Source: Sinorhizobium fredii USDA 205
Lineage (GTDB): Bacteria > Pseudomonadota > Alphaproteobacteria > Rhizobiales > Rhizobiaceae
Direction of reading: 5' to 3'
DNA: 64,000 nt
NCBI RefSeq assembly: GCF_001461695.1
Contig: NZ_AUTC01000002.1
Span: 1-64,000 of the forward strand
The notes beneath the pieces were generated by a model, which saw only the letters and a program-made list of their open reading frames with translations, did not search any database and had not been told where the DNA came from. Position 1 is the stretch's first letter. Each line of letters starts with the position of its first letter. Shown piece after piece: positions 35,874 through 45,638 of the stretch. A program made the position numbers and the translations under genes.

Positions 35874-37349
35874 TTGCGGATCTTCACGGCGGCCCTGGCG
35901 ACCGAAACGAACACTTTCTCCCCGATCTGCATCGACAGCCGCGCATTCGAAGCGTCGCTCTATGCCCCTCCCGGAAAACACCCGGAAACGCCGACGCTCT
36001 GTACCGCGCCGATCACCGTGGGCCGCCGCGTCGTGGCGGAGAAGGGCTGGCAGCTGATCGAGGGAACGGCGGCCTGGGCGGACCCGGCCGGCCTCGTCAA
36101 TCGGCAGACCTATGAAACGCTGCGCGACGAGATCCTCGAGCAATTGCGTGCGGCGCTCCCCGTCGACGCCGTCGTGCTCGGGCTGCACGGAGCGATGGTC
36201 GCCGACGGCTACGAGGATACCGAGGGCGATCTCCTGACGCGCGTACGCAAGATCGTCGGCCCGGACGTGCTCGTCTGCGTCGAGCTCGATCCGCATAGCC
36301 ATCTCACCGAGAAGCGTGTCGCCGCGGCCGATTTCTTCGTCTTCTTCAAGGAATTTCCGCATACGGATTTCGTCGATCGTGCCGAAGACCTCTGGCGCAT
36401 CGCCGTCGATACGCTCGAAGGGCGCGTCCGACCGGTCATGTCGGTGTTCGACTGCCGGATGATCGACGTCTTTCCGACATCGCGCGAGCCGATGCGCAGC
36501 TTCGTCGACAAGCTCATGCGGATCGAGCGGGAGGATCCGGACGTCCTGTCTCTATCCGTTGTGCATGGCTTCATGGCCGGCGACGTCCCGGAAATGGGCA
36601 CGAAGATGGTCGTTGTGACCGACGGCCACCCGGAGAAGGGCCAGTCGCTTGCCCGCGAACTCGGCCTCGAACTCTTCACCAAGCGCGGTACTTTCCGCAT
36701 GCCGGAGATCGACGAACGACAAGCTGTCGCCGCGGCGATCGCCGCGCCCTCAGGCCCGGTGGTGATCGCCGACATGTGGGACAATCCCGGCGGCGGCACG
36801 GCCGGCGACGCGACCTTGGTGCTCGGGGAACTGCTCGCCAAAGACGTCACCGATGCGGCGATCGGCACGATCTGGGATCCGATGGCCGTGCAGATCTGCA
36901 TGGCGGCTGGCGAAGGTGCGGAGATTCCGTTGCGCTTTGGCGCGAAGTCTGCCCCCGGCACGGGCAGTCCGATCGATGGCGTCGTCCGGGTTGTCCGGCT
37001 GGTGCGCAATGCCGAAATGCGCTTCGGCGAGAGCTTCGCGCCCTTCGGCGATGCGACGCATATCCACTATCGCGGCATCGACATCATTCTCAATTCGACA
37101 CGGGCGCAGAGCTTCGATCCCAGCCTGTTTTCGATCATGGGTATCGATCCGATCGCCAAGAAGATCCTGGTGATCAAGTCCACGAACCATTTCTACGCCT
37201 CGTTCTCGAAGATCGCCTCGCAGATCCTTTATTGTTCCGCCGGAACGCCCTACCCCAACGATCCGGCGAAAACACCCTATCGCCGCGCGCGGCGTGACAT
37301 CTGGCCGATCGCCAGCGATCCCCACGCACCGGAACGCGGCGCGGCTTGA
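35874..37349 (+). CDS. M81 family metallopeptidase (MlrC-like), copy 2
   Basis: Protein of 491 residues if it starts at TTG 35874, where AAGGAAGG precedes and similarity begins (RIFTAALATETNTFSP). The metal residues of the family are kept: D139 and H141 in VELDPHSH and H163 in KEFPHTD. The C-terminal domain has VIADMWDNPGGGTAGDAT. It is only distantly similar to copy 1 at 29729-31162, so the two probably have different substrates rather than being a recent duplication. Second gene of the rightward operon with the NTF2-like gene. Confidence 0.87.
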   Translation: MRIFTAALATETNTFSPICIDSRAFEASLYAPPGKHPETPTLCTAPITVGRRVVAEKGWQLIEGTAAWADPAGLVNRQTYETLRDEILEQLRAALPVDAVVLGLHGAMVADGYEDTEGDLLTRVRKIVGPDVLVCVELDPHSHLTEKRVAAADFFVFFKEFPHTDFVDRAEDLWRIAVDTLEGRVRPVMSVFDCRMIDVFPTSREPMRSFVDKLMRIEREDPDVLSLSVVHGFMAGDVPEMGTKMVVVTDGHPEKGQSLARELGLELFTKRGTFRMPEIDERQAVAAAIAAPSGPVVIADMWDNPGGGTAGDATLVLGELLAKDVTDAAIGTIWDPMAVQICMAAGEGAEIPLRFGAKSAPGTGSPIDGVVRVVRLVRNAEMRFGESFAPFGDATHIHYRGIDIILNSTRAQSFDPSLFSIMGIDPIAKKILVIKSTNHFYASFSKIASQILYCSAGTPYPNDPAKTPYRRARRDIWPIASDPHAPERGAA

Positions 37350-37372
37350 TGGCAGGGCGCATACGGCGCGTT

Positions 37373-38281
37373 TCATCTTGCTGACAAATCCGGCGATGCC
37401 GCCTCTTCCTTCAGCCACGAGGCAAAGGCCTCGGCCCCGGCGCTGAGCCGGCGGTTTTGCGGCATGACGAGCCAATAGGCGATCTTCTCGGACCGGACAA
37501 TCTGGGGGAAGGGCTGCAACAGCCTTCCGGCGGCGAGATGATCGCGGACCATGTGCATCCGTCCGATCGCAACGCCTTGTCCGTTCAGGGCAGCCTGAAG
37601 CACGATATTATAGTCCGTGAGTTGCAGCACACGAGCGCGGCGAATATCGACGTTAATTTCGCCGAGCCAAAGCGTCCAGCCGACCGGGTTCCAGGACTCG
37701 AGCAAGGTATGAAGTAACAAGTCCGCCGGCCCGGCGAAACGCGAACCGTCACCAAACAATGCCGGGCTGACGACCGGGCTCAGTTCTTCATTCATCAACC
37801 ACTCGGACCTCACACCCTCCCATCGGCCGGTACCGAAGCGGATCGCCAGATCGACCTCATCCGACGCGAAGTCTGCGAGACGCAGTGTCGGCTCGAGTTC
37901 GACCTCTATCTCCGGATACAGCAGCATAAAGTTGGCGAGGCGCGACACCAGCCAGTTGGCACCGAAGGAAGGCAAAACGCTGACGCGCACCCGTTGCCGT
38001 TCAGTCTGCCGGCGGATCTCGGACGTCGCATCGGCGATGATCCGGAATGCTTCAACCGTTCGTTCCAGATAGCTCGCCCCTTCGGGTGTCAATGCGATGC
38101 TCTTGGCCTTGCGGACGAACAGCCGCACGCCGAGCATGTCCTCGAGCTGCTTGATGTGATGGCTGACCGCGCTCTGGGTGATCAGCAGCTCTTCACCGGC
38201 GCGACGGAAACTCAGCAAACGGCCCACCGCCTCGAATGCACGCAAGGCTTGCAGCGGTGGCATGGTGGTGGACGCGCGCAT
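37373..38281 (-). CDS. LysR family transcriptional regulator, GcvA-like
   Basis: Regulator of 302 residues. The N-terminal winged helix (PPLQALRAFEAVGRLLSFRR and LITQSAVSHHIKQLEDMLG) is followed by an effector-binding domain. DEVDLAIRFGTGRWEG is typical of the GcvA/AmpR branch. It is transcribed away from the RidA-aminotransferase-SDR group that starts 114 bases to its right, so those genes are its likely targets. Confidence 0.93.
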   Translation of the reverse strand: MRASTTMPPLQALRAFEAVGRLLSFRRAGEELLITQSAVSHHIKQLEDMLGVRLFVRKAKSIALTPEGASYLERTVEAFRIIADATSEIRRQTERQRVRVSVLPSFGANWLVSRLANFMLLYPEIEVELEPTLRLADFASDEVDLAIRFGTGRWEGVRSEWLMNEELSPVVSPALFGDGSRFAGPADLLLHTLLESWNPVGWTLWLGEINVDIRRARVLQLTDYNIVLQAALNGQGVAIGRMHMVRDHLAAGRLLQPFPQIVRSEKIAYWLVMPQNRRLSAGAEAFASWLKEEAASPDLSAR

Positions 38282-38394
38282 TCAGTCCCTTCGGGCCAAG
38301 GCATTAGTGAGATCGATCGCACCATAGCGCAGTTTGAATTGGAAGCAATCGGCCCGGCAATGCATCCTCCCGACAGTTCCAAGGGGAGACCGCC

Positions 38395-38868
38395 ATGCCA
38401 GAAACCATCGCATCCAGACTTTCCGCTCTCGGGCATCGATTGCCGGAGGCTTCCGCGCCGGCGGCGAACTATGTATCGACGGTGCGAACCGGCAACCTCC
38501 TCGTCATCTCGGGCCAGATCAGCGTCAGGAACGACGCCGTCCTCATGGGGATCGTCGGAGCCGGGGTTTCCGTCGAGGAGGGCCGTCTCGCCGCCGAATG
38601 CGCAGCGATCGGCGTCTTGTCGCAGATTGCCGCTGCCACCGACGGTTCGCTGGCGGCCATCCGGCGCATCGTTCGGCTCGGCGTCTTCATCGCGTCGGCA
38701 CCCGACTTTGCGGAGCAATCGCAGGTCGCCAATGGCGCGTCCGATCTCTTCGTCGAGGTTTTCGGCGACGCAGGCCGGCACGCGCGCGCCGCCGTGGGTG
38801 TGGCCGCTCTGCCGGCCGGCGCCACCGTCGAAGTCGACGCGCTGGTGGAACTGGAGACCGCCGCGTGA
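38395..38868 (+). CDS. RidA family protein, copy 2
   Basis: Protein of 157 residues, the longer type of RidA-like protein that begins ASRLSALGHRLPEA and has LVISGQIS, IRRIVRLGVFIAS and the arginine in HARAAVGVAALPAGATVEVD. Family members deaminate enamine/imine products of PLP enzymes. Its stop overlaps the GTG start of a class V aminotransferase, a pairing that fits this chemistry well. The GGGGAG in front of the ATG is a good ribosome binding site. Confidence 0.9.
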   Translation: MPETIASRLSALGHRLPEASAPAANYVSTVRTGNLLVISGQISVRNDAVLMGIVGAGVSVEEGRLAAECAAIGVLSQIAAATDGSLAAIRRIVRLGVFIASAPDFAEQSQVANGASDLFVEVFGDAGRHARAAVGVAALPAGATVEVDALVELETAA

Positions 38869-40055
38869 GCGATGTGTTCGACCTCGATCGGCTGCGAGCC
38901 GAGACGCCCGGCTGCGCCGCCGGCATGCATTTCAATCACTCCGGAGCCTCGCTGCCCTCGCAATCGACGCTGACAGCGATGTGGGACTATCTGAGAAGGG
39001 AAGCGCACGACGGTCCGATGGAGACGGCAAATCATGCAACGGCTCTTCTGGACGAGGTGCGCGCCGACACGGCGGCACTGATCGGCGCCAGGCCGAGCGA
39101 AATTGCGTTCCTAGCCAGCGGGTCGACCGCCTGGGGCGCAGCCTTCTCCGCCTTGCCGCCGCTTGCCGCGGGCGACCGCATCCTGGTGGGACGCCAGGAA
39201 TGGGGCGGCAATCTCGCCACCATGCAGGACGCCGCAGCGCGAGCCGGCGCGTCTGTCGAAACCATTCCGGTTCGCGAAGACGGTAGCGTCGACGCCGAGG
39301 CCCTCGCGCAGATGATCGATGAGCGCGTCCGTCTCGTGTCGCTCACATGGCTGCCCGCGAATAGCGGGCTGATCAATGACGCCGCAGCAGTGGGACGCGT
39401 GACCAGGGCGGCCGGCGTCCCCTATTTTATCGATGCTGGCCAGGCCCTCGGCCAGATCCCGATCGACGTCGCCACGCTTGGATGCGACGTGTTGAAGGCA
39501 GCGGGCCGGAAATTTCTCCGGGGACCGCGCGGCACGGCGATCCTTTATGTCCGGCAGGAATTCCTGCCACGGCTGACGCCGCGCTATCTGGACGTGCTTT
39601 CCGGGCCGATCGTCGATGGGGTCGTCAAGATCCGCAACGACGCACGCTGCTTCGAGGCGGGCGAGATTTCGCCGGCGCTGATTTTCGGGCTCGGCGCTGC
39701 CACGCGCCAGGCAAGGACGCTCGGTATCTCGGCGATCCGAGAGAGGATCGACACCCTTGCGAGCGGGTTGCGTGACAATCTGCGCAGCATCCCGAATGTG
39801 ACCTTGCGCGATCTCGGAACGGAACACTCCGGTATCGTCTCATTCACCATCGAGGGCATTCCGGCGGCGGGGGTTCGCGCAGCCTTGGGCGAAAGGCAGA
39901 TTGCGATCGGCGCGAATGGTGTCCCCTACACGCCCCTCGACATGGCCGCGCGAGGGCTCGACCAGATCGCGAGGGCTTCGGTAAGCTATCTCAACACCTG
40001 GCCGGAGATTGCCCGCCTCTCGGAAGCGGTCGCTGATATCGCGCGGCGAGCATGA
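38865..40055 (+). CDS. Class V aminotransferase
   Basis: PLP enzyme of 396 residues related to cysteine desulfurase, kynureninase and isopenicillin-N-epimerase-like proteins. Visible are MHFNHSGASLPS, EIAFLASGSTAWGAAFSAL, the PLP-binding Asp in PYFIDAGQALGQ and the likely lysine in LKAAGRKFLRGPRGTAIL. It starts at GTG 38865, overlapping the RidA stop by four bases. No desulfurase cysteine loop is obvious, so transamination or beta-elimination of an amino acid is more likely. The downstream SDR and upstream LysR suggest a short amino-acid or amino-sugar catabolic route. Confidence 0.88.
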   Translation: MSDVFDLDRLRAETPGCAAGMHFNHSGASLPSQSTLTAMWDYLRREAHDGPMETANHATALLDEVRADTAALIGARPSEIAFLASGSTAWGAAFSALPPLAAGDRILVGRQEWGGNLATMQDAAARAGASVETIPVREDGSVDAEALAQMIDERVRLVSLTWLPANSGLINDAAAVGRVTRAAGVPYFIDAGQALGQIPIDVATLGCDVLKAAGRKFLRGPRGTAILYVRQEFLPRLTPRYLDVLSGPIVDGVVKIRNDARCFEAGEISPALIFGLGAATRQARTLGISAIRERIDTLASGLRDNLRSIPNVTLRDLGTEHSGIVSFTIEGIPAAGVRAALGERQIAIGANGVPYTPLDMAARGLDQIARASVSYLNTWPEIARLSEAVADIARRA

Positions 40056-40115
40056 GGCCGCCATTTTCCTCGGCCAGGTAACGGGTCAGTTAAAACAGCA
40101 TTGTCGGAGCATAAG

Positions 40116-40895
40116 ATGGATTTGGGTATCAAAGGCAAACGGGCGCTGGTTTGCGCCGGTTCGAAGGGGCTGGGGCGAGGCGTCGCCGAGAAGCTCGCCG
40201 AGGCGGGCGTCATCCTGACGCTCAATGCCCGCGAGCCGAAACAGCTAAGGGAGACGGCGCGCGCCATCAGCAGGGACTATGGCGCCAAGGTGGAGATTGT
40301 CGCCGCCGACGTGACGACGGAGGAGGGCCGCAACGCGCTCCTGCATGCGGAGCCGCGGCCCGATATCGTGATCACCAATGCCGGCGGTCCACCGCCCGGC
40401 GACTGGTCGAGCGTGACGGAGGACAATTGGCTGGAGGCGATCAGATCCAACATGTTGGCGCCGATCCTGCTCATGAAGGCCGTCATTCCCGGCATGATCG
40501 AGCGGAAATGGGGGCGGATCGTCAACATCACCTCAGCATCGGTGAAGTCGCCGATCCCCGAACTCTGCCTCTCCAACGGCGCCCGCACCGGGCTTACCGG
40601 CTTCGTTGCCGGCACGGCCCGTCAGGTGGCGCGGCACGGCGTCGTGATCAACAATCTGCTGCCCGGATCGCATCAAACCGAGCGCCTGGAAAAGCTGCTG
40701 GAAAAGTCCGCCAAGGCACGCGGGATTTCGCTCGAAGAGGCGCGCGCCGAGGAATATGCGCAGAACCCGACGGGACGCGTCGGCACACCGAGCGAGTTCG
40801 GCGCCGCGGCGGCCTTCCTCTGCAGCCAGCATGCCGGCTATATCGTCGGCCAGAACCTGCTGCTCGACGGCGGCGCGCTCAACTCGACGCTCTGA
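40116..40895 (+). CDS. SDR-like protein lacking the catalytic Tyr-Lys pair
   Basis: Protein of 259 residues of the short-chain dehydrogenase fold. The cofactor loop is CAGSKGLGRGVA and the NNAG-like motif is TNAGGPPPG. The serine of NITSASVKSP is present, but the expected Y-x3-K is replaced by SNGAR (LCLSNGARTGLTGFV). This is a known subgroup of ketoacyl-reductase-like SDRs with a changed active site, so ordinary SDR catalysis is doubtful. ATG 40116 has GGAG six bases upstream. It follows the class V aminotransferase by 60 bases, probably in the same operon. Confidence 0.86.
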   Translation: MDLGIKGKRALVCAGSKGLGRGVAEKLAEAGVILTLNAREPKQLRETARAISRDYGAKVEIVAADVTTEEGRNALLHAEPRPDIVITNAGGPPPGDWSSVTEDNWLEAIRSNMLAPILLMKAVIPGMIERKWGRIVNITSASVKSPIPELCLSNGARTGLTGFVAGTARQVARHGVVINNLLPGSHQTERLEKLLEKSAKARGISLEEARAEEYAQNPTGRVGTPSEFGAAAAFLCSQHAGYIVGQNLLLDGGALNSTL

Positions 40896-40914
40896 GGCAG
40901 CTCGACTCTTTGCT

Positions 40915-41414
40915 TCAATCGACGATGCGTCGAACCATGATGATGTCGTCCACTTCCCGGCCGTTGCGGATGCAGCCGCCGGGAATGCGGCCGACCGCTT
41001 CGAACCGCTCCCGGCGGTAAAAGGCGATGGCCGCCGCGTTCTCGGCGCTGACGGAAAGCTCCAGCTGCCGGATGCCTTCACTTCGCGCGTAGTCGGCCAC
41101 CGCGCTGAAAAGCAGCCGTGCGACACCGCTGCCGCGCAAACCTCGATGCACATAGACCATGACGACCGTGGCGCGATGCACCATCTTGCTGGCACGCTGG
41201 CGCAAGAGGCCCATGATGCCCACCGGCTCATCCGCATGGAAGGCAACGAAAACTGGATTGTCCGTCACCCGCCGGCGCCATTCGTCCTCCGGCAGCTTCT
41301 CCCAATCCTCGGCACTGCTGGCGAAGGAATCAGGCTCCGTGCGCAGCGCCTCGAGCCGAATGCGCCAAAGGTTTCGACATCGTTTGGACCGAGCAGTCGT
41401 ATCGATACGGTCAC
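40915..41414 (-). pseudogene. GNAT acetyltransferase, single-base frameshift
   Basis: The main frame has the GNAT acetyl-CoA loop HRGLRGSGVARLLF, then LELSVSAENAAAIAFYRRE and the end REVDDIIMVR. The natural N-terminus is in another frame, starting at GTG 41414 as VTVSIRLLGPNDVETF. One added T in the run near 41370 would join them as ETF-WRIRLEALRTEPDSF. It follows the ABC ATPase gene closely, so it is or was the last gene of that operon. Substrate is unknown. Confidence 0.75.
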
Positions 41415-41416
41415 GC

Positions 41417-42547
<1,131 letters not shown>

Positions 42548-42590
42548 GTATCTTTCTCCGGCACCGGCGAGAAGCGGCTCTTCGGCAAGC

Positions 42591-42630
42591 ATTAAAAGAA
42601 GGGACCGCGATGCAGAAGCGCCGCGGTCCC
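42591..42630 (-). terminator. Hairpin between binding-protein and ATPase genes
   Basis: Stem GGGACCGCG/CGCGGTCCC, followed on the minus strand by TTCTTTT. It lies just after the binding-protein stop. In ABC operons such hairpins partly stop transcription and protect the upstream mRNA, raising binding-protein yield over the ATPase. Confidence 0.75.
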
Positions 42631-42637
42631 GTTGAGC

Positions 42638-43852
42638 CTACTTGTACTGTTCGAGGTCGGCAGCCGCCTTCTTCAGGGCATCCGCCGGTTCGGCCTTGCC
42701 GGTGACAACCGACTGGACCATCTCGATCATCGTGTTCTGAAGGCCCTTATAGTCGGTGAAGAGCGGCTCCGGCCCGCCGAAGGAGATGCCGTCGATGAAC
42801 GGCTTCCAGTAGGGGTTGGCTGCAACCATATCGTCCACCGCCTTGCCCGGACGCAGCGGCGTCAGGCCTTCCTGGGCCTCGTAGATCGGCTGGTTCTCGG
42901 CGTTGGTCAGGAATTTGGCGAATTCGATCGCCTTTTCTTCGACGCCGGTGCCGCTGAAGACGGCAAGGCTGTCGGTGATCAGCAGCGTGCCCGGTCCCTT
43001 GGCGCTCGGCCCGAGCGGCAGCGGCGCGACACCCCAGTCGATCTTCGTTTCCTTGAGGCGGTTCACCGCACCGACCGACGCATGGATCATGCCGAGCTTG
43101 CCGTCCAGAAAGATCGCCCGCACCTCGTTCTGCTCATAGGAGGTCGGCCCCTCTTCGGCATAGGGAACGATGTCCTTCAGCGCCGTCAGCGCCTCGAGGT
43201 TCTCCTTGCTGTCGAAGGTGATGTTGCCGCTGGCGTCGATCACCGAGCCGTTGTTCGTATAAACCCAATGCAGGAACTGGTGCATGGTGTTGTCGAAGGT
43301 CTTGGCGACCACGCCGAAGCCAGGAGTGCCGGTCTTCTCCTTGATGATCTTGGCGTATTCGAGTTCTTCCGCCCACGTCTGCGGCGGCTTTTCCGGATCG
43401 AGACCGGCCTGCTTGAAGAGCGCCTTGTTCCAGTAGAGCGACTTGGTGGAGAAGGCGACCGGGACGCCCCATTGCTTGCCGCTGGTCGTCACCGTGTCTA
43501 TGATGAAGGGGTAGTAGGATTTCTTCTCCTCTTCGGTGAAGGGGACCGGCACGATCAGTTCATTGTCGGCAAATTCCTTGAGCGTGCGTGAGCCGACATA
43601 GGCGAGCGCCACCGGCGTTCCCGACGCGGCGAGCGTCGTCACCTTGTCCTGGCATTGGCCCCAGCCGACCACTTCCGAGACGATCTTGTAGCCGGCATTG
43701 GCCTCTTCCCATTTCTTGATGAAATCGGCATGCGCCGGCTGCATCTTGTCGCCGCAGGCAAGGAAGGTGATTTCCGTATCGGCCAGGACCGGCAGTGCGG
43801 TTGTGGCGAGAAGCGCGAAAGTTCCGGCAATCAATGAGGCATGCTTTGTCAT
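42638..43852 (-). CDS. Sugar ABC transporter substrate-binding protein
   Basis: Periplasmic protein of 404 residues with a Sec signal peptide ending near ALPVLA (about residue 24). The mature chain has the type I carbohydrate-binding pattern: HADFIKKWEEANAGYKIVSE, ALAYVGSRTLKEFAD, YYPFIIDTVTTSGKQWGVPV and AVNRLKETKIDWGVAPLPLG. It is encoded 36 bases after the MalG-type permease gene. A glycoside or oligosaccharide is likely as ligand, consistent with the GH20 enzyme of the same proposed regulon; the actual ligand is unknown. Confidence 0.92.
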   Translation of the reverse strand: MTKHASLIAGTFALLATTALPVLADTEITFLACGDKMQPAHADFIKKWEEANAGYKIVSEVVGWGQCQDKVTTLAASGTPVALAYVGSRTLKEFADNELIVPVPFTEEEKKSYYPFIIDTVTTSGKQWGVPVAFSTKSLYWNKALFKQAGLDPEKPPQTWAEELEYAKIIKEKTGTPGFGVVAKTFDNTMHQFLHWVYTNNGSVIDASGNITFDSKENLEALTALKDIVPYAEEGPTSYEQNEVRAIFLDGKLGMIHASVGAVNRLKETKIDWGVAPLPLGPSAKGPGTLLITDSLAVFSGTGVEEKAIEFAKFLTNAENQPIYEAQEGLTPLRPGKAVDDMVAANPYWKPFIDGISFGGPEPLFTDYKGLQNTMIEMVQSVVTGKAEPADALKKAAADLEQYK

Positions 43853-43887
43853 GGTTATTCCCCTCGCTTGTGAGCTCGTTGTTGCGG

Positions 43888-44745
43888 TTACTGTTTCACG
43901 GCGCCGGCGGTCAGACCCGCGACGAGATAGCGTTGCATCAGGAAGATGAGGATGACGGCCGGCGCAATGCCGACGAAACTAGCCGCCATCAGCTCGTTCC
44001 AGATCACTTCCTGCCGGCCGAAATAGGCGTAGAGCCCAATCGGCAGCGGCATGTATTCGGTCTTCGAGTTGAAGGTCAGCGCGAAGATGAATTGCTGGGC
44101 ATAGGAACCAATGAAGGTGGTGATCGCGACGACGGTGATGCCCGGCATGGCGATCGGCAGAATCACCCGGCGCAGCGTGTAGAAGTGGCTCGCCCCGTCG
44201 ACGAAGGCAGCTTCGTCAAGCTCCCGGGGGATGCGCATCATGTAGGTGCGCAGCAGCCAGATACCCGAGGGAATAAGGAAGGCGACGCCCGGCACGATCA
44301 TCGCGAAATAGGTGTTGAGCACGCCGAAGCTGCGCATCAGCCGGAACAGCGGGATAAGCAGCACGGCGCCGGAAAACATGTTGACCGCCAGGAAGGCGGC
44401 GAGAAGAGCGCCGCTGCCGCGGAACTTGAATCGGGCAAAGGCGTAGGCCGATGGCACGACCAGCACCAGCACGACCGCCGTGACGATCGTCGAGATGAAG
44501 AAGGAATTGAAGATGTAGCGGGCAAAGCCCGGCACGCTCACCCACATGGTCCTATAGGCCTCGAAGGATCCGTTCTCCGGCCAGAAGCGATAGGGCGAGG
44601 AGAACAGGAGACCGAGCGGCTTCAGCGACACGAGGAACCCTTCGACGAAGGGCGAGAGGATGAAACTCAGGAAAACGAAGATGCCCGCATAGATGCCGAC
44701 GAGTTCGTACCAGCGATAGCGGTTGATCATGGCGGGCTGGCTCAT
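43888..44745 (-). CDS. Sugar ABC transporter permease, MalG type
   Basis: Inner-membrane protein of 285 residues with six helices. The coupling loop is RELDEAAFVDGASHFYTLRR followed by VILPIAMPGI, the EAA motif of MalG-type permeases. WLLRTYMMRIP just before is also standard. The start overlaps the stop of the MalF-type permease by four bases. The C-terminal FLMQRYLVAGLTAGAVKQ is the usual ending. Confidence 0.94.
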   Translation of the reverse strand: MSQPAMINRYRWYELVGIYAGIFVFLSFILSPFVEGFLVSLKPLGLLFSSPYRFWPENGSFEAYRTMWVSVPGFARYIFNSFFISTIVTAVVLVLVVPSAYAFARFKFRGSGALLAAFLAVNMFSGAVLLIPLFRLMRSFGVLNTYFAMIVPGVAFLIPSGIWLLRTYMMRIPRELDEAAFVDGASHFYTLRRVILPIAMPGITVVAITTFIGSYAQQFIFALTFNSKTEYMPLPIGLYAYFGRQEVIWNELMAASFVGIAPAVILIFLMQRYLVAGLTAGAVKQ

Positions 44746-45626
44746 CGGCTCTCTCCCGAGGCAAGGCGGTGCGTGACGCGGAAATAGGCGATGCAGAAGA
44801 TCGACAGGAAGATGCAGATCAGCACGGCGCGCGCCGCCCCTTCACCGTATTTCTTCGAGCCGATCGCGGTGCGGTAGGTGTCGATGATCATCGTCGTCGT
44901 GTCGCCGTTCGGGCCGCCCTGCGTCAGGATCCAGATGATGTCGAAGGAGTTGAAGGTGGCGATCAGCGACAGCATCGACATGGTGATCATCGACGGAACG
45001 AGCAGCGGCAGGGTGATGCGGCGGAAGCGATAGAAGCGCCCTGCCCCATCCGTCCAGGCGGCCTCGTAGAGGTCCTGCGGGATCGCCTGCATCGAGGCGA
45101 GCATGTAGAGCGTCACCAAGGGCACGCCGATCCAGACGTCGGTGATGATCGTCGCCCAGAATGCGGTGGAGCCATGGGCAAGGAAGGCGACCGGTCCGTC
45201 GACCAGACCCCAGTTCTGCAGCATGCCGGAGATCATTCCGAACTGGCCGTTATACATCCAGCCCCACATGAAGATGCCGATCGCCATCGGCACGATCCAG
45301 GGCGGCATGGTGAGCACCCGGAACAGCGACCGGCCCGGCACGGCGGCGTTCAGCATCACCGCGCCGAAGGTGCCGATGATCATCTTGATCGCCACGGAAA
45401 AAGCGGTCCAGACGAAGGTACGAAGGATCACTTCCGCAAAGGTGGCATTGAAAATCTTGTCGTAGTTTGCGGTACCGACCCATTTGGTCGTCTTCTTCAG
45501 CGAGGCATCCGTGAACGACAGGATGAACGTATCCACCAGCGGATAGGCGACGATCACCATTACGTAGAGCACGGCCGGAAATAGCAGGATCCAGGCGAAG
45601 ATGACGGTGCTGCTGCGAACACTCAT
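44742..45626 (-). CDS. Sugar ABC transporter permease, MalF type
   Basis: Inner-membrane protein of 294 residues. The first helix WILLFPAVLYVMVIVAYPLV and the coupling loop DLYEAAWTDGAGRFYRFRR with ITLPLLVPSM are those of MalF/UgpA-type permeases. ILTQGGPNGDTTTMIIDTYR is another family mark. It forms the translocation pore with the overlapping MalG-type gene. Starts 12 bases after the Gfo/Idh gene in one operon. Confidence 0.94.
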   Translation of the reverse strand: MSVRSSTVIFAWILLFPAVLYVMVIVAYPLVDTFILSFTDASLKKTTKWVGTANYDKIFNATFAEVILRTFVWTAFSVAIKMIIGTFGAVMLNAAVPGRSLFRVLTMPPWIVPMAIGIFMWGWMYNGQFGMISGMLQNWGLVDGPVAFLAHGSTAFWATIITDVWIGVPLVTLYMLASMQAIPQDLYEAAWTDGAGRFYRFRRITLPLLVPSMITMSMLSLIATFNSFDIIWILTQGGPNGDTTTMIIDTYRTAIGSKKYGEGAARAVLICIFLSIFCIAYFRVTHRLASGESR

Positions 45627-45638
45627 GCCCCTCCCCCT

